Assembly (NCBI RefSeq): GCF_003008535.1
Contig: NZ_CP027666.1
Coordinates: 3,461,501-3,525,500, forward strand
DNA from: Ottowia oryzae
GTDB taxonomy: Bacteria; Pseudomonadota; Gammaproteobacteria; Burkholderiales; Burkholderiaceae_C
Direction: 5' to 3'
Length of the DNA: 64,000 nucleotides
The translations under genes and the position numbers were made by a program. The notes beneath the pieces were generated by a model. That model saw nothing but the letters and a program-made list of their open reading frames with translations. It was not told where the DNA came from and made no database searches. Shown one piece after another: positions 24,630 to 32,780 of the stretch. Position 1 is the stretch's first letter, and every line of letters starts with the position of its first letter.

Positions 24630-25712
24630 TCAAGCGCCCGGCGTGTGCCAGATGCGCTGCCACACCCCGCGCCACAGCGCGCCGATACCGTCGGGCGACA
24701 GCGCTGCGCCGCCGCTGGCGGGTACGCGCGCGGGCGGCATCAGGGCTTGCCACGCCGCGCCCGGTGCGCGCGTGGCCACGGCGAAGTTGAAGGTGTAGTC
24801 CGGCTCCAGCCCCATGCGCAGGTCGCTCAGCACCAGCACGTCCTGGCCTTCGACGCCACTTTGCACGCCCGCTACGGTTGCGGCGCCCGGCTGCACCTGC
24901 GCACGCATGAAGCCGTGGTTGAACCAGCCGAGCCGCTGCACGGCGGGGTACGCCGCCACGGCCTGAAGCGCGGCCGTGTCGCTGGTGTGGGCGGCAAAGC
25001 GCATGGGCCCGCGGTCGGCCACCAGCGATCGGTCGGCCATCACGTAGCCGTCTGGCGTCATCGCCACCACGCGCCACAGCAAGGTGTTGAAAGGCTGGGG
25101 CACCGAAAAACGCGGCGCGTGCGCCAGCCCCATTGGCGCCAACGCGGCCACGGCGGCGCGGTCGACCAGCGCCTTGGCCAGCACCGACCAGCCGAGGTAC
25201 GCGCTGGACAGCGCCAGCCCCGCCACCAGCGCGTGCTGCGCCAGCGCCCGGCGCGGCACGGCCCAGGCCACCGCGCAGGCGACCAGCAGCCACACGGTGT
25301 ACAGCGGGTCGATGATGAAGACGGTCGACCACATCGTGGGGCGCGCCGGCAGTGGCCACCACAGCTGCGTGCCGTACACGGTGAATGCGTCCAGCAGCGG
25401 ATGGGTGACCAAGGCCAGCAGGATGGCCCAGAACCACGCGCGAGGCGCCTGCGCCACGCGCCCGCCCCGCCTGCGGAAAAAGGCCCAGATGGCCCAGGCT
25501 ACCAATGGCAGCACCAGCAGCGAATGGGTCACGCTGCGGTGCCAGGTCATCAGCGCAACCGGGTCTTGGGTGAGCAGCGAGATCGGCAGGCTGTCCAGAT
25601 CGGGCAGCGTGCCCAGCACCGCGCCCGCCGCCAGCGCCGCGCGGCGGTGGCTGGCGGGCACCACGGCGGCCGCAACGGCGCCGCCAAGCGCGATTTGGGA
25701 GAGGGAATCCAT
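24630..25712 (-). CDS. YdjM-like membrane-bound metal-dependent hydrolase family protein
   Basis: A 360-residue inner-membrane protein that begins MDSLSQIALGGAVAAAVV, the standard start of the YdjM/DUF457 family. Family motifs include GTLPDLDSLP, HRSVTHSLLVLP and LALVTHPLLDAFTVYGTQLWWP, where His and Asp residues in the membrane region are predicted metal ligands. Four to five hydrophobic helices occupy residues 1-190; the rest is soluble. E. coli YdjM is LexA-regulated; I see no obvious LexA box here. Function is not established for the family. Confidence 0.87.
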   Translation of the reverse strand: MDSLSQIALGGAVAAAVVPASHRRAALAAGAVLGTLPDLDSLPISLLTQDPVALMTWHRSVTHSLLVLPLVAWAIWAFFRRRGGRVAQAPRAWFWAILLALVTHPLLDAFTVYGTQLWWPLPARPTMWSTVFIIDPLYTVWLLVACAVAWAVPRRALAQHALVAGLALSSAYLGWSVLAKALVDRAAVAALAPMGLAHAPRFSVPQPFNTLLWRVVAMTPDGYVMADRSLVADRGPMRFAAHTSDTAALQAVAAYPAVQRLGWFNHGFMRAQVQPGAATVAGVQSGVEGQDVLVLSDLRMGLEPDYTFNFAVATRAPGAAWQALMPPARVPASGGAALSPDGIGALWRGVWQRIWHTPGA

Positions 25713-25749
25713 AGGGAAGGCTCAGCGCCCGCGCTGCCAGACATTCAAG

Positions 25750-25804
25750 TAAAACAAGCCTCCAGCGCCCGCTGCACCAGCGCCGGCAGCTACTCTTTTC
25801 ATAG
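25750..25804 (+). repeat. Dispersed palindromic repeat, copy 9
   Basis: Forward copy: AAAACAAGCCTCCAGCGCCC on the left, CACCAGCGCCGGCAGCTACT on the right, with TTTTCATAG at the end. It lies between the YdjM-like gene and the cystathionine beta-lyase gene, both on the minus strand. Confidence 0.8.
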
Positions 25805-25892
25805 TAATTACAGCACGCCGCGCAGCGCGGCAGAGGGGCGCTGGCGCGTGGCCAAACCCCAGCGCCACGCAGCGCTGCGCTGCTGAGCGAGC

Positions 25893-27110
25893 TCAGCCCG
25901 GCAGGGCCGCCGCCAGGGCCTGTTGCAGATCGGCCTGCAGATCGTCGGCGGCCTCTAGCCCGGTGGCAAAGCGCACCACCGTGCCTTGCGCCAGGTGCGC
26001 GGGCCAGCCCTGGTTGCGCATGGTGGCCAGCTCGTAGGGCACCACCAGGCTGACGGGGCCGCCCCAGCTGTAGCCCAGCTTGAACAGCTTGAGCGCATCG
26101 CAAAACGCGTCCACCTGCGCCTGGGTGTAGCGCGCATCGACCACCACGCTGAACAGGCCCGCCGCCGCGCCCTGGCCGCGCGCGTCGGCCGCGCCGCACA
26201 GCTGGCGCCAGTGCGCGTGGCCGGGCGATCCGTCCAGCGCAGGGTGCAGCACCTGGGCAAAGGCCGACTGGTTCAGGCACCAACGCGCCAGCTGGCGTGC
26301 CGCCTTGTCCTGCGCGTGGTAGCGCAAGGCGATGCTGGGCAGCGCGCGCAGCACCGCTTCGGCGTCGTTGCCGCCCACGCCCAGGCCCAGGCGCATGTGG
26401 GTCAGCTTGATCTTCATGTGCAGGCCCAAATCGCGCGTGGTCACGCTGCCCATCAGCACGTCGCCGCCGCCGCTGGGGTATTTGGTGACGGCCTGCGCCG
26501 TCAGGTCCACCGCCAGGCCGTGGCCGTCCAGGTCAAAGGCGTTGAAGGCCAGGCCCGCGCCCCAGGTGTTGTCCAGCGCGCTGACCACGCCGCGTTCGCG
26601 GCACAGGCGCGCTTGCGCGATCAGGTCGGGCATTTCCATGGTGACGGAGCCGGCCGCCTCCAGCCACACCAGCTTGGTGCGGGGCGTGATGCGCGCAGCC
26701 AGATCGGCCACGTCCATCGGGTTGTAGTACTGGTGGGTGATGCCGAAGGCGGCCAGCTCGCCCTCGGCCAGCGTCTTGTTGGGGCCGTACGCGTTGTCGG
26801 GGATGAGCACCTCGTCGCCCGTTTTAAGCAGCGCCAGCGCCACGTTGGCGATGGCGGCCAGCCCGCTGGGCACCAGCACGGTTTGCAGGCCGCCTTCCAG
26901 GGTGGCGATGCGCTCTTCCAGCACGAAGGTGGTGGGCGTGCCGTGCAGGCCGTAGGTGTAGGCGGACTTGTCCTTCCATTCGCGCGTGCGCATGGCCGCC
27001 ACGTTGGGGAAAACCACGGTGGACGCCTTGAAAACGCCTTGCTGCGGCGCCTCAAAATCTGCAGGCGCGCGGTAGGGGTGGTGGATGAGCTGGGTGCTGA
27101 TGTCTTGCAT
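25893..27110 (-). CDS. metC: Cystathionine beta-lyase (PLP-dependent)
   Basis: Trans-sulfuration enzyme of 405 residues in the Cys/Met metabolism PLP family; MetC cleaves cystathionine to homocysteine, pyruvate and ammonia. Visible are the PLP phosphate/ring contacts (YGLHGTPTTFVLEERIATLEGG, VPSGLAAIANVALAL), the Asp of SALDNTWGAGL, and the Schiff-base Lys in QAVTKYPSGGGDVLMGSV (about residue 213). ISTQLIHHPYRAP at the N terminus is typical of MetC. The open frame extends far upstream, but the conserved start is the ATG at 27108-27110. Related family members (MetB, MetZ) cannot be excluded from sequence alone. Confidence 0.92.
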   Translation of the reverse strand: MQDISTQLIHHPYRAPADFEAPQQGVFKASTVVFPNVAAMRTREWKDKSAYTYGLHGTPTTFVLEERIATLEGGLQTVLVPSGLAAIANVALALLKTGDEVLIPDNAYGPNKTLAEGELAAFGITHQYYNPMDVADLAARITPRTKLVWLEAAGSVTMEMPDLIAQARLCRERGVVSALDNTWGAGLAFNAFDLDGHGLAVDLTAQAVTKYPSGGGDVLMGSVTTRDLGLHMKIKLTHMRLGLGVGGNDAEAVLRALPSIALRYHAQDKAARQLARWCLNQSAFAQVLHPALDGSPGHAHWRQLCGAADARGQGAAAGLFSVVVDARYTQAQVDAFCDALKLFKLGYSWGGPVSLVVPYELATMRNQGWPAHLAQGTVVRFATGLEAADDLQADLQQALAAALPG

Positions 27111-27215
27111 GGTGCGGCAATGGTAGGGCACGCCCTGGCCGCTGACGGACGCCGTCGCCGGCGCCCCGGCCCGCTGGCTATCATGGCTTTCCCTGCAGAC
27201 GCACGAGGATTCCTG

Positions 27216-27728
27216 ATGACCCGCCCCGCACCGCTGGCCCTGATCTGCCTGGCCGCCCTCACCGCCGCCGCGCCCGCGCTGGCGCAAACGGTGATGAAGC
27301 CCGGCGGCTGGGAAGTGGCCACCAGCATCTCGCGCGAACTGCCCGGCCAGCCCGCCGAAGCGCTGGGCCGCCACACCATGAAGATCTGCCTGACGCCGGA
27401 ATTCCTGGCTGCCGATCCCTACCTCAGCCCCAACCTGGACGACCAGCGCATGGCCGCACGCCAGGCCAAATGCACCTCGTCCGACTACCAGCGCGAGGGC
27501 GACAGCGCCAGGTGGATCATGGAATGCACCGTGGCCGACGGCAGCACCCTGCGCGCGCAGATCAGCAACCACGCCGAGCTGGACCGCCTGACCACGCGCA
27601 TGGTGCAAGACGTGGAACGCCCCGGCGGCAGCAAGGGCCGCGTGACCATGGCGGGCGAAGGCCGCTACGTGGGCGACTGCACCGAAGACATGACCAAGCC
27701 CCAACCCCCGGTGCGCCCAAAACCGTAG
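27216..27728 (+). CDS. DUF3617-type secreted protein
   Basis: A 170-residue exported protein: signal peptide about residues 1-23 (LALICLAALTAAAPALA), then MKPGGWEVATSISREL and KICLTPEFL, with four Cys including CTSSDY, MECTVADG and GDCTEDM. This matches the DUF3617 family of small periplasmic proteins of unknown function. A good Shine-Dalgarno GAGGA precedes the ATG at 27216 by 6 nt. It is divergent from metC and 60 bp upstream of srkA. Confidence 0.85.
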   Translation: MTRPAPLALICLAALTAAAPALAQTVMKPGGWEVATSISRELPGQPAEALGRHTMKICLTPEFLAADPYLSPNLDDQRMAARQAKCTSSDYQREGDSARWIMECTVADGSTLRAQISNHAELDRLTTRMVQDVERPGGSKGRVTMAGEGRYVGDCTEDMTKPQPPVRPKP

Positions 27729-27788
27729 CGCGCCGCCGGCGCCGCTGATCGCGCCGACCCCGCTGCGCCCACGCGCCACAATCGGCGC

Positions 27789-28847
27789 ATGACCCCGAGC
27801 CCCCAAGCCCCCCACCCCTTTGACCGCCTGACGCCCGACGTGGTGGTGGACGCCCTGGCCGCCGTGGGCCTGATGGCCGACGGGCGGCTGATGGCCCTCA
27901 ATTCCTACGAAAACCGCGTGTACCTGGCGCACCTCGAGCGCGGCACGCCCCTGGCCGACGCGCACCCGGCGGTGGTGCTGAAGTTCTACCGCCCCGGGCG
28001 CTGGAGCGCCGCGCAGATCGCCGAAGAACACACCTTCGCCGCCGAGCTGATGGCGGCCGAGGTGCCGGTGGTCGGCCCGCTGCAGCTGAACGGCCGCACC
28101 CTGCATGAATTCGAGGGCTATGCCTTCAGCGTCAGCCCGCGCCGGGGCGGCCGCGCGCCCGAGCTGGACGACCCCGAAGCGCTGGAAGCCATTGGCCGCT
28201 TTCTGGCACGCCTGCACGGCGTGGGCGCCGCTGCCCCCTTTGCGCACCGCCCGGGCATCAACGCGCAGACTTACGGCCACGCGCCGCGCGAATGGCTGCT
28301 GGCGCAGGGCGCCGTGGCGCCCGAGGTGCGCAGCGAATGGGCCGAGCTGAGCGAAAACGCTATACAAATCGCAGCTTGCAGCGCAATACCCACCAGCGCT
28401 GTCGGCCATTTTGATTCAGATATCAACCCCATCGCCACGCTGCGCCTGCACGGCGACTGCCACCCCGGCAACATCCTCTGGACGCCGCTGGACGTGCCCG
28501 GCGGCGGCCCGCACTTCGTCGACCTGGACGACTGCCGCAGCGGCCCGTCGGTGCAAGATTTGTGGATGCTGCTGTCGGGCGAGCGGCACGACCAGCAGCG
28601 CCAGCTGGGCGCGCTGCTGGACGGCTACGAGCAGCTGCGCGAATTCGACCGGCGCGAGCTGGCCCTGATCGAGCCGCTGCGCACGCTGCGCCTGATCCAC
28701 TACAGCGCCTGGCTGGCCCAGCGCTGGGACGACCCGGCCTTTCCCGCCGCCTTCCCCTGGTTCGGCACGGCCGACTATTGGCGCGGGCAGGTGCACATGC
28801 TGACCGAGCAGATCGAAGCCATGCAGTCGGCGCCGCTGGTGGCGTGA
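27789..28847 (+). CDS. srkA: Stress response kinase SrkA (YihE), with in-frame repeat
   Basis: Ser/Thr kinase of 352 residues, YihE/SrkA group of the APH-like fold, which protects Gram-negative cells in stress-induced death. Landmarks: YENRVYLAHLERG (N-lobe), VVLKFYRPGRWSAAQIAEEHTFAAEL (Lys and Glu of the ATP site), LRLHGDCHPGNILW (catalytic loop), HFVDLDDCRSGPSVQDLWMLL (metal-binding Asp) and HYSAWLAQRWDDPAFP. Residues about 190-211, just before the catalytic loop, are encoded by a copy of the window's palindromic repeat (28361-28416), which keeps the frame open; E. coli SrkA as I remember it has a short linker there. The kinase motifs on both sides are intact. Confidence 0.93.
   Translation: MTPSPQAPHPFDRLTPDVVVDALAAVGLMADGRLMALNSYENRVYLAHLERGTPLADAHPAVVLKFYRPGRWSAAQIAEEHTFAAELMAAEVPVVGPLQLNGRTLHEFEGYAFSVSPRRGGRAPELDDPEALEAIGRFLARLHGVGAAAPFAHRPGINAQTYGHAPREWLLAQGAVAPEVRSEWAELSENAIQIAACSAIPTSAVGHFDSDINPIATLRLHGDCHPGNILWTPLDVPGGGPHFVDLDDCRSGPSVQDLWMLLSGERHDQQRQLGALLDGYEQLREFDRRELALIEPLRTLRLIHYSAWLAQRWDDPAFPAAFPWFGTADYWRGQVHMLTEQIEAMQSAPLVA
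28361..28416 (-). repeat. Dispersed palindromic repeat, copy 10, inside srkA
   Basis: Reverse copy within the srkA coding sequence: ATCGCAGCTTGCAGCGC on the left and CACCAGCGCTGTCGGCCATT on the right, with TTGATTCAG after it. It reads through without a stop, adding about 20 residues (IQIAACSAIPTSAVGHF) before the catalytic loop. The right half closely matches copy 8 (19871-19920). Confidence 0.8.
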
Positions 28848-28971
28848 CATCGGCCCGCCGGGCTGATCAACGATGACCTGCCCGCCCGCTGCCGCGAGGT
28901 GCACCAAGGCGCGCCAGGCGCCAAGCGCCTTCGCGTTATGGTCGGGCGGTTGAAGTTCTCGCTGTTCACCG

Positions 28972-29553
28972 ATGTTGATTGCTGCACGCCGCACCTTGGC
29001 GCCCTTTCTTCTGCTCACTGCGCTGGGCGCCGCCAGCGCCTTCGCTCAGGCCCCCAACGCCGCCGACCGCCCCGCCGGCCACCTGCGCCTGGTCGACAAG
29101 CTGGACAGGCCGCAGGACGGCTACTGCCTGGACATCATGGGCTCGGGCGACCACATCCGGCCTGACCTGCCGATGACCGTGCACAACTGCAAGCCCGGCC
29201 TGTACGCCGACGAAGCCGTGCGGCTGGAGCCGGACGGCCGCCTGTACTTTCCCGCCTACCGCCTGTGCGCCACCGTGGCTGGCCTGAACGGGCGCGCCCT
29301 GGCCGGCGCCGCGGTGATGCCGCGCCCCTGCGGCGAACGCTCGCCTTTCATGGAAGCCGACGCGCTGCAGCGCTTTGTGCACCGCCCCGACGGGCGGGTG
29401 GAGCTGCGCGGCTCCGGCCTGTGCCTGAGCGCGGGCACCGAATCCGACCGCACTTTTGAAGCCACGCACCGCTGGCGCACGCTGAGCGTGGCGCGCTGCA
29501 ACCACGCCGACCCGAAGCTGTCGCGCTGGCAATTCGTGGTGCCCAAGCCCTAA
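28972..29553 (+). CDS. Secreted protein, possibly beta-trefoil
   Basis: A 193-residue exported protein. Signal peptide about 1-24 (LAPFLLLTALGAASAFA). The mature part has three similar segments built around Cys residues: YCLDIMGSGDHIRPDLPMTV, RLCATVAGLNGRALAG and GLCLSAGTESDRTF, each followed by a short Cys or Trp-containing strand, and ends LSRWQFVVPKP. The spacing suggests a ricin-B-like beta-trefoil, but I cannot prove it. No operon partner; the srkA stop is 124 bp upstream. Confidence 0.75.
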   Translation: MLIAARRTLAPFLLLTALGAASAFAQAPNAADRPAGHLRLVDKLDRPQDGYCLDIMGSGDHIRPDLPMTVHNCKPGLYADEAVRLEPDGRLYFPAYRLCATVAGLNGRALAGAAVMPRPCGERSPFMEADALQRFVHRPDGRVELRGSGLCLSAGTESDRTFEATHRWRTLSVARCNHADPKLSRWQFVVPKP

Positions 29554-29811
29554 GCCGAAGGAGCTGGCGGGCCGTGAGCCGCGGCGGCTGGCGAACCTGA
29601 GCGGCGCGCTCGCCAACGCCACCTCACCGCTTGCGGGGCCGCCCACTCCGCCGCTGGTTTCGCTGTTGTCCCGGCAACGCCGTCACCCGGTCGTCACGGC
29701 GCTGTCATGCCTGCGTCGCGCGCGGCGCCGATAACCGCGCCAGCGTGCGGCAGGCATTGCCGTCTGCGCGCACCAAGATTGGCAAGCCCCCACGAGAAAG
29801 CGAATTCCCCG

Positions 29812-31560
29812 ATGCACCGCCCCGACCGCCGCGCCTTCGTCATCCGCCTGTCTGCCCTGGCCGCCTTGTCTGGCGCCGGCGTGGCCCTGAGTGCCTGCGG
29901 CGGCAGCGACGACAACGACGACACCCCCGCGCCCAAGTACGCCTACGGCGTGGCCAGTGGCGACCCACTGGCCGACCGCGTCATCCTCTGGACGCACGCG
30001 CAGCCGCCCGGCAGCGACGCCGACGTGCCCCTGGTGTGGGAAGTGGCGCGCGACGCCGCCTTCACCCAGCGCGTGGCCAGCGGCAAGACCGTCGCCAGCG
30101 CCGCCGCAGGCCACACCGCCAAAGCCGACGCCACCGGCCTGGCGCCGGGGCAAAGCTACTTCTACCGCTTCCGGCACGACGTGGCCGACGAATCCGCCGT
30201 GCGCCTGTCGCCCGTGGGCCGCACGCGCACGCTGCCCGCCGCGGGCGCCACCGATCTGGCGCTGGCCGTGCTCAGCTGCTCCAACTACCCGGCGGGCCAC
30301 TTCCACGTGATGGGCGAGGTGGCGCGCAGCGACGCGCAGTTCGCGCTGCACCTGGGCGACTTCATCTACGAATATGGCGCCGGCGGCTACGCCAGCGCCG
30401 ACGCCCCCGCCATGGGCCGCGTGGTGCAGCCCACCACCGAATGCCTGACGCTGGCCGACTACCGCACCCGCTACGCCCAGTACCGCAGCGACCCAGACAT
30501 CAAAGTGCTGGCCGCCGCCCTGCCGCTGATCGCCGTGTGGGACGACCACGAGATCGCCAACGACGCCTGGACGGCCGGTGCCGAAAACCACGACCCGGCC
30601 ACCGAGGGCGCCTTCACCACCCGGCGCGACGCGGCCATGAAGGCCTGGCACGAATGGATGCCCGTGCGCACGCCCGACGCGACCGACTTGCGCAAGATCT
30701 ACCGCAGCTTTGACTTCGGCGGCCTGGCAGCGCTGCACATGCTGGAAACGCGCGTCATCGCCCGCGAAAAGCAGATCAGCCTGGCCGATCTGGCCAACCC
30801 CGCCACGGCGCAGGCGGCGGCCGCCGCGCTGTCTTCGCCCACGCGCCAACTGCTGGGCACCGAGCAGCTGGCCTGGCTGCAGCGGCAGATGGCCGGCTCC
30901 AGCGCCACCTGGCAGGTGCTGGGCCAGCAGGTGCTGATGGCGCGCATGACCGCGCCCGTCAGCGTGCTGTCGGCGTTGAACGCGGCCAACACCACGCCCG
31001 AGGCGCAGGCCGCGGGCATGAAGGCCATCACCGACTACCTCACCGCGCGGCAGGTGGCCGCGCAAAACCCCGCCGCGCTGACCGAGGCGCAGCGCGCGCT
31101 GCTGGACACCCGGCGCAACCCCAAGCTGGGCTACAACCTGGACGCCTGGGACGGCTACCCGGCCGAGCGCGAAAAGGTGCTGGCCAGCGCCGCCCAGCTG
31201 GGCAAGCGCCTGATCGTGCTGGCGGGCGACACCCACAACGCCTGGAGCAGCCAGCTGACGCTGATGGACGGCACGGTGGTCGGCCAGGAATTCGCCACCA
31301 GCAGCGTCAGCTCACCCGGCATGGAGGAATACCTGTCGGCCCTGCCGCCCGCGCAGACGCAGCAGATCTTCATGGGCGTGGTGGACGACCTGCGCTACGC
31401 CGAAACCGCCAGCCGCGGCTTCTTGATGATGCGCTTTACCCCCGCCGAGGCGCGCGGCCAGTGGCACTTTGTCAGCACCGTCAAATCGGCCAGCTACACC
31501 AGCACGCGCAGCGCACCGCTGGCCGCCAACCTGACGCAGCGCACGCCGCAGGCGGCCTGA
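29812..31560 (+). CDS. phoD: PhoD-like alkaline phosphatase / phosphodiesterase
   Basis: A 582-residue PhoD-family enzyme. The start has a twin-arginine-like signal (DRRAFVIRLSALAAL) that runs into a lipobox-like LSAC, so it may be a Tat-exported lipoprotein. The N-terminal Ig-like domain contains YGVASGDPLADRVILWTHAQ; the metallophosphatase domain has LSCSNYPAGHF, HLGDFIYEYGAGGY, WDDHEIANDAW and VLAGDTHNAWSSQL, all PhoD metal-site motifs. It likely releases phosphate from phosphodiesters outside the cytoplasm using Ca/Fe. The ATG at 29812 puts the signal at the N terminus; the frame is open to 29707. No Pho box was recognised upstream. Confidence 0.93.
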   Translation: MHRPDRRAFVIRLSALAALSGAGVALSACGGSDDNDDTPAPKYAYGVASGDPLADRVILWTHAQPPGSDADVPLVWEVARDAAFTQRVASGKTVASAAAGHTAKADATGLAPGQSYFYRFRHDVADESAVRLSPVGRTRTLPAAGATDLALAVLSCSNYPAGHFHVMGEVARSDAQFALHLGDFIYEYGAGGYASADAPAMGRVVQPTTECLTLADYRTRYAQYRSDPDIKVLAAALPLIAVWDDHEIANDAWTAGAENHDPATEGAFTTRRDAAMKAWHEWMPVRTPDATDLRKIYRSFDFGGLAALHMLETRVIAREKQISLADLANPATAQAAAAALSSPTRQLLGTEQLAWLQRQMAGSSATWQVLGQQVLMARMTAPVSVLSALNAANTTPEAQAAGMKAITDYLTARQVAAQNPAALTEAQRALLDTRRNPKLGYNLDAWDGYPAEREKVLASAAQLGKRLIVLAGDTHNAWSSQLTLMDGTVVGQEFATSSVSSPGMEEYLSALPPAQTQQIFMGVVDDLRYAETASRGFLMMRFTPAEARGQWHFVSTVKSASYTSTRSAPLAANLTQRTPQAA

Positions 31561-32056
31561 GCGCGCAGATCGGTGATCGGGCGGTGATCCGGCGGCGGCC
31601 GGGCGGCGGTCCGGCGGCGGAGGCAGTCGCCCGCAAAGCTGGCGGGCAGAGGCGCCGGCTGGGCCACGCGGCGCGAGACAGCGTGCGTGTCGACGAGCGC
31701 TACGCCGCCTGAGTCTGTCCGCGTGACCCGCTTGGCCCGTTGGCGTGCCCCTGCTGAGGCGCCGCGGTCAAAGCGCCCCTTTTGAACGGGCACGCCGCAG
31801 GCGCTATGGCGCTCCGCCCCTGCTCCATGTCGCGCCGTGTCGCACCGTTGGCGCATCCGCGGTGCAGCGCCGCCACCCCAGATTCCCGATAAAAACAGGC
31901 TCTAGCGCAGGCACCACCAGCGCTGGCAGCTATCTATTCGATAGTATATCGTCGCCCCTGTCGTTGACGGCCTCGGCCCCCCGCCCTACATTACTAACCC
32001 GCCAGTCATTAACCCAGATCGCGTTTTCGCCTGCACCGCAGCGCTCACCCCCGCCG
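31561..32056. other. Intergenic region with one repeat copy
   Basis: 496 bp between phoD and the TetR gene of the RND locus. The first 80 bp are a GC-rich low-complexity run of GGCGG-type units. Copy 11 of the palindromic repeat is at 31890-31944. The stretch 31945-32055 is less GC-rich and probably carries the TetR/RND promoter; no operator palindrome was clear to me. Confidence 0.5.
31890..31944 (+). repeat. Dispersed palindromic repeat, copy 11 (reference copy)
   Basis: Forward copy: AAAAACAGGCTCTAGCGC on the left, CACCAGCGCTGGCAGCTATC on the right, and the tail TATTCGATAG. This copy is close to the apparent consensus; the reverse complement of copy 19 (63486-63538) matches it closely. 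Confidence 0.9.
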
Positions 32057-32770
32057 ATGCGTGAATCCCGCCCCGACACCGCTGCCCCAGCCAAGCGATC
32101 GCGCCGCAAAGAAGCGCGCCCGGCCGAGCTGCTGGAAGCCGCGCTGGCCCTCTTCGTCGAAAAAGGCTACGCCGCCACGCGGGTGGAAGAAGTGGCGGCC
32201 AGCGCGGGCGTGTCCAAGGGCACCTTGTTCCTCTACTTTCCCAGCAAGGAAGAGCTGTTCAAGGCCGTGGTGCGCGAAAACGCCGGCCGCAAGCTGGCCG
32301 ACGCCCAGCGCGAAGCGGCCGAGCACACCGGCCCCACTCAGGACCTGGTGCGCGAATACATCTGCCGCTGGTGGACGGAATACGGCGGCACCCCGGCCGC
32401 CGGGCTAACCAAGCTGATCATCAGCGAAGCGGCCAACTTCCCCGACCTGGCGCTCTACTACCAAAGCGAAGTGGTGCAGCCCGCGCACGACCTGCTGAAG
32501 CACATCGTGCAGCGCGGCGTGGCGCGCGGCGAATTCCGCGAAGTGGACCCGGTGCTCGCCGCCCACCTGATCGTGGCGCCCCTGGTGCAGCTGGTCACCT
32601 GGCGCTATTCCCTGGCCCCCTGCTGCCCGCCCGAGCAGCTGCCCGACCCGCTGGCCCTGCTGCGCCTGCACGCCGACGTGGTGGTGCGCGGCCTGAGCGT
32701 GGGCGCGCCGGGCGATGGCGCTGCTGCACCTCAACCCGCGGCCGCGCCGCCCGCCCAGCCCAAGCCCTGA
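32057..32770 (+). CDS. TetR/AcrR-family regulator of the RND efflux locus
   Basis: A 237-residue TetR repressor. The HTH lies at about residues 25-72 (LLEAALALFVEKGYAATRVEEVAASAGVSKGTLFLYFPSKEELF). The C-terminal domain resembles the AcrR-type ligand domain (YICRWWTEYGG, LTKLIISEAANFPDLALYYQSEV), and the protein ends in a Pro/Ala-rich tail. It is 10 bp upstream of the RND adaptor and transcribed with it, so it probably autoregulates the efflux operon. The ATG at 32057 is chosen; the frame is open to 31745. Confidence 0.92.
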   Translation: MRESRPDTAAPAKRSRRKEARPAELLEAALALFVEKGYAATRVEEVAASAGVSKGTLFLYFPSKEELFKAVVRENAGRKLADAQREAAEHTGPTQDLVREYICRWWTEYGGTPAAGLTKLIISEAANFPDLALYYQSEVVQPAHDLLKHIVQRGVARGEFREVDPVLAAHLIVAPLVQLVTWRYSLAPCCPPEQLPDPLALLRLHADVVVRGLSVGAPGDGAAAPQPAAAPPAQPKP

Positions 32771-32780
32771 ACCCCACCGA

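Noticed and set aside
25893..28409. An 838-codon frame that includes metC
   Set aside because: Only the part from 27110 down is MetC; the upstream part is antisense to the DUF3617 and srkA genes and shows no conserved features.
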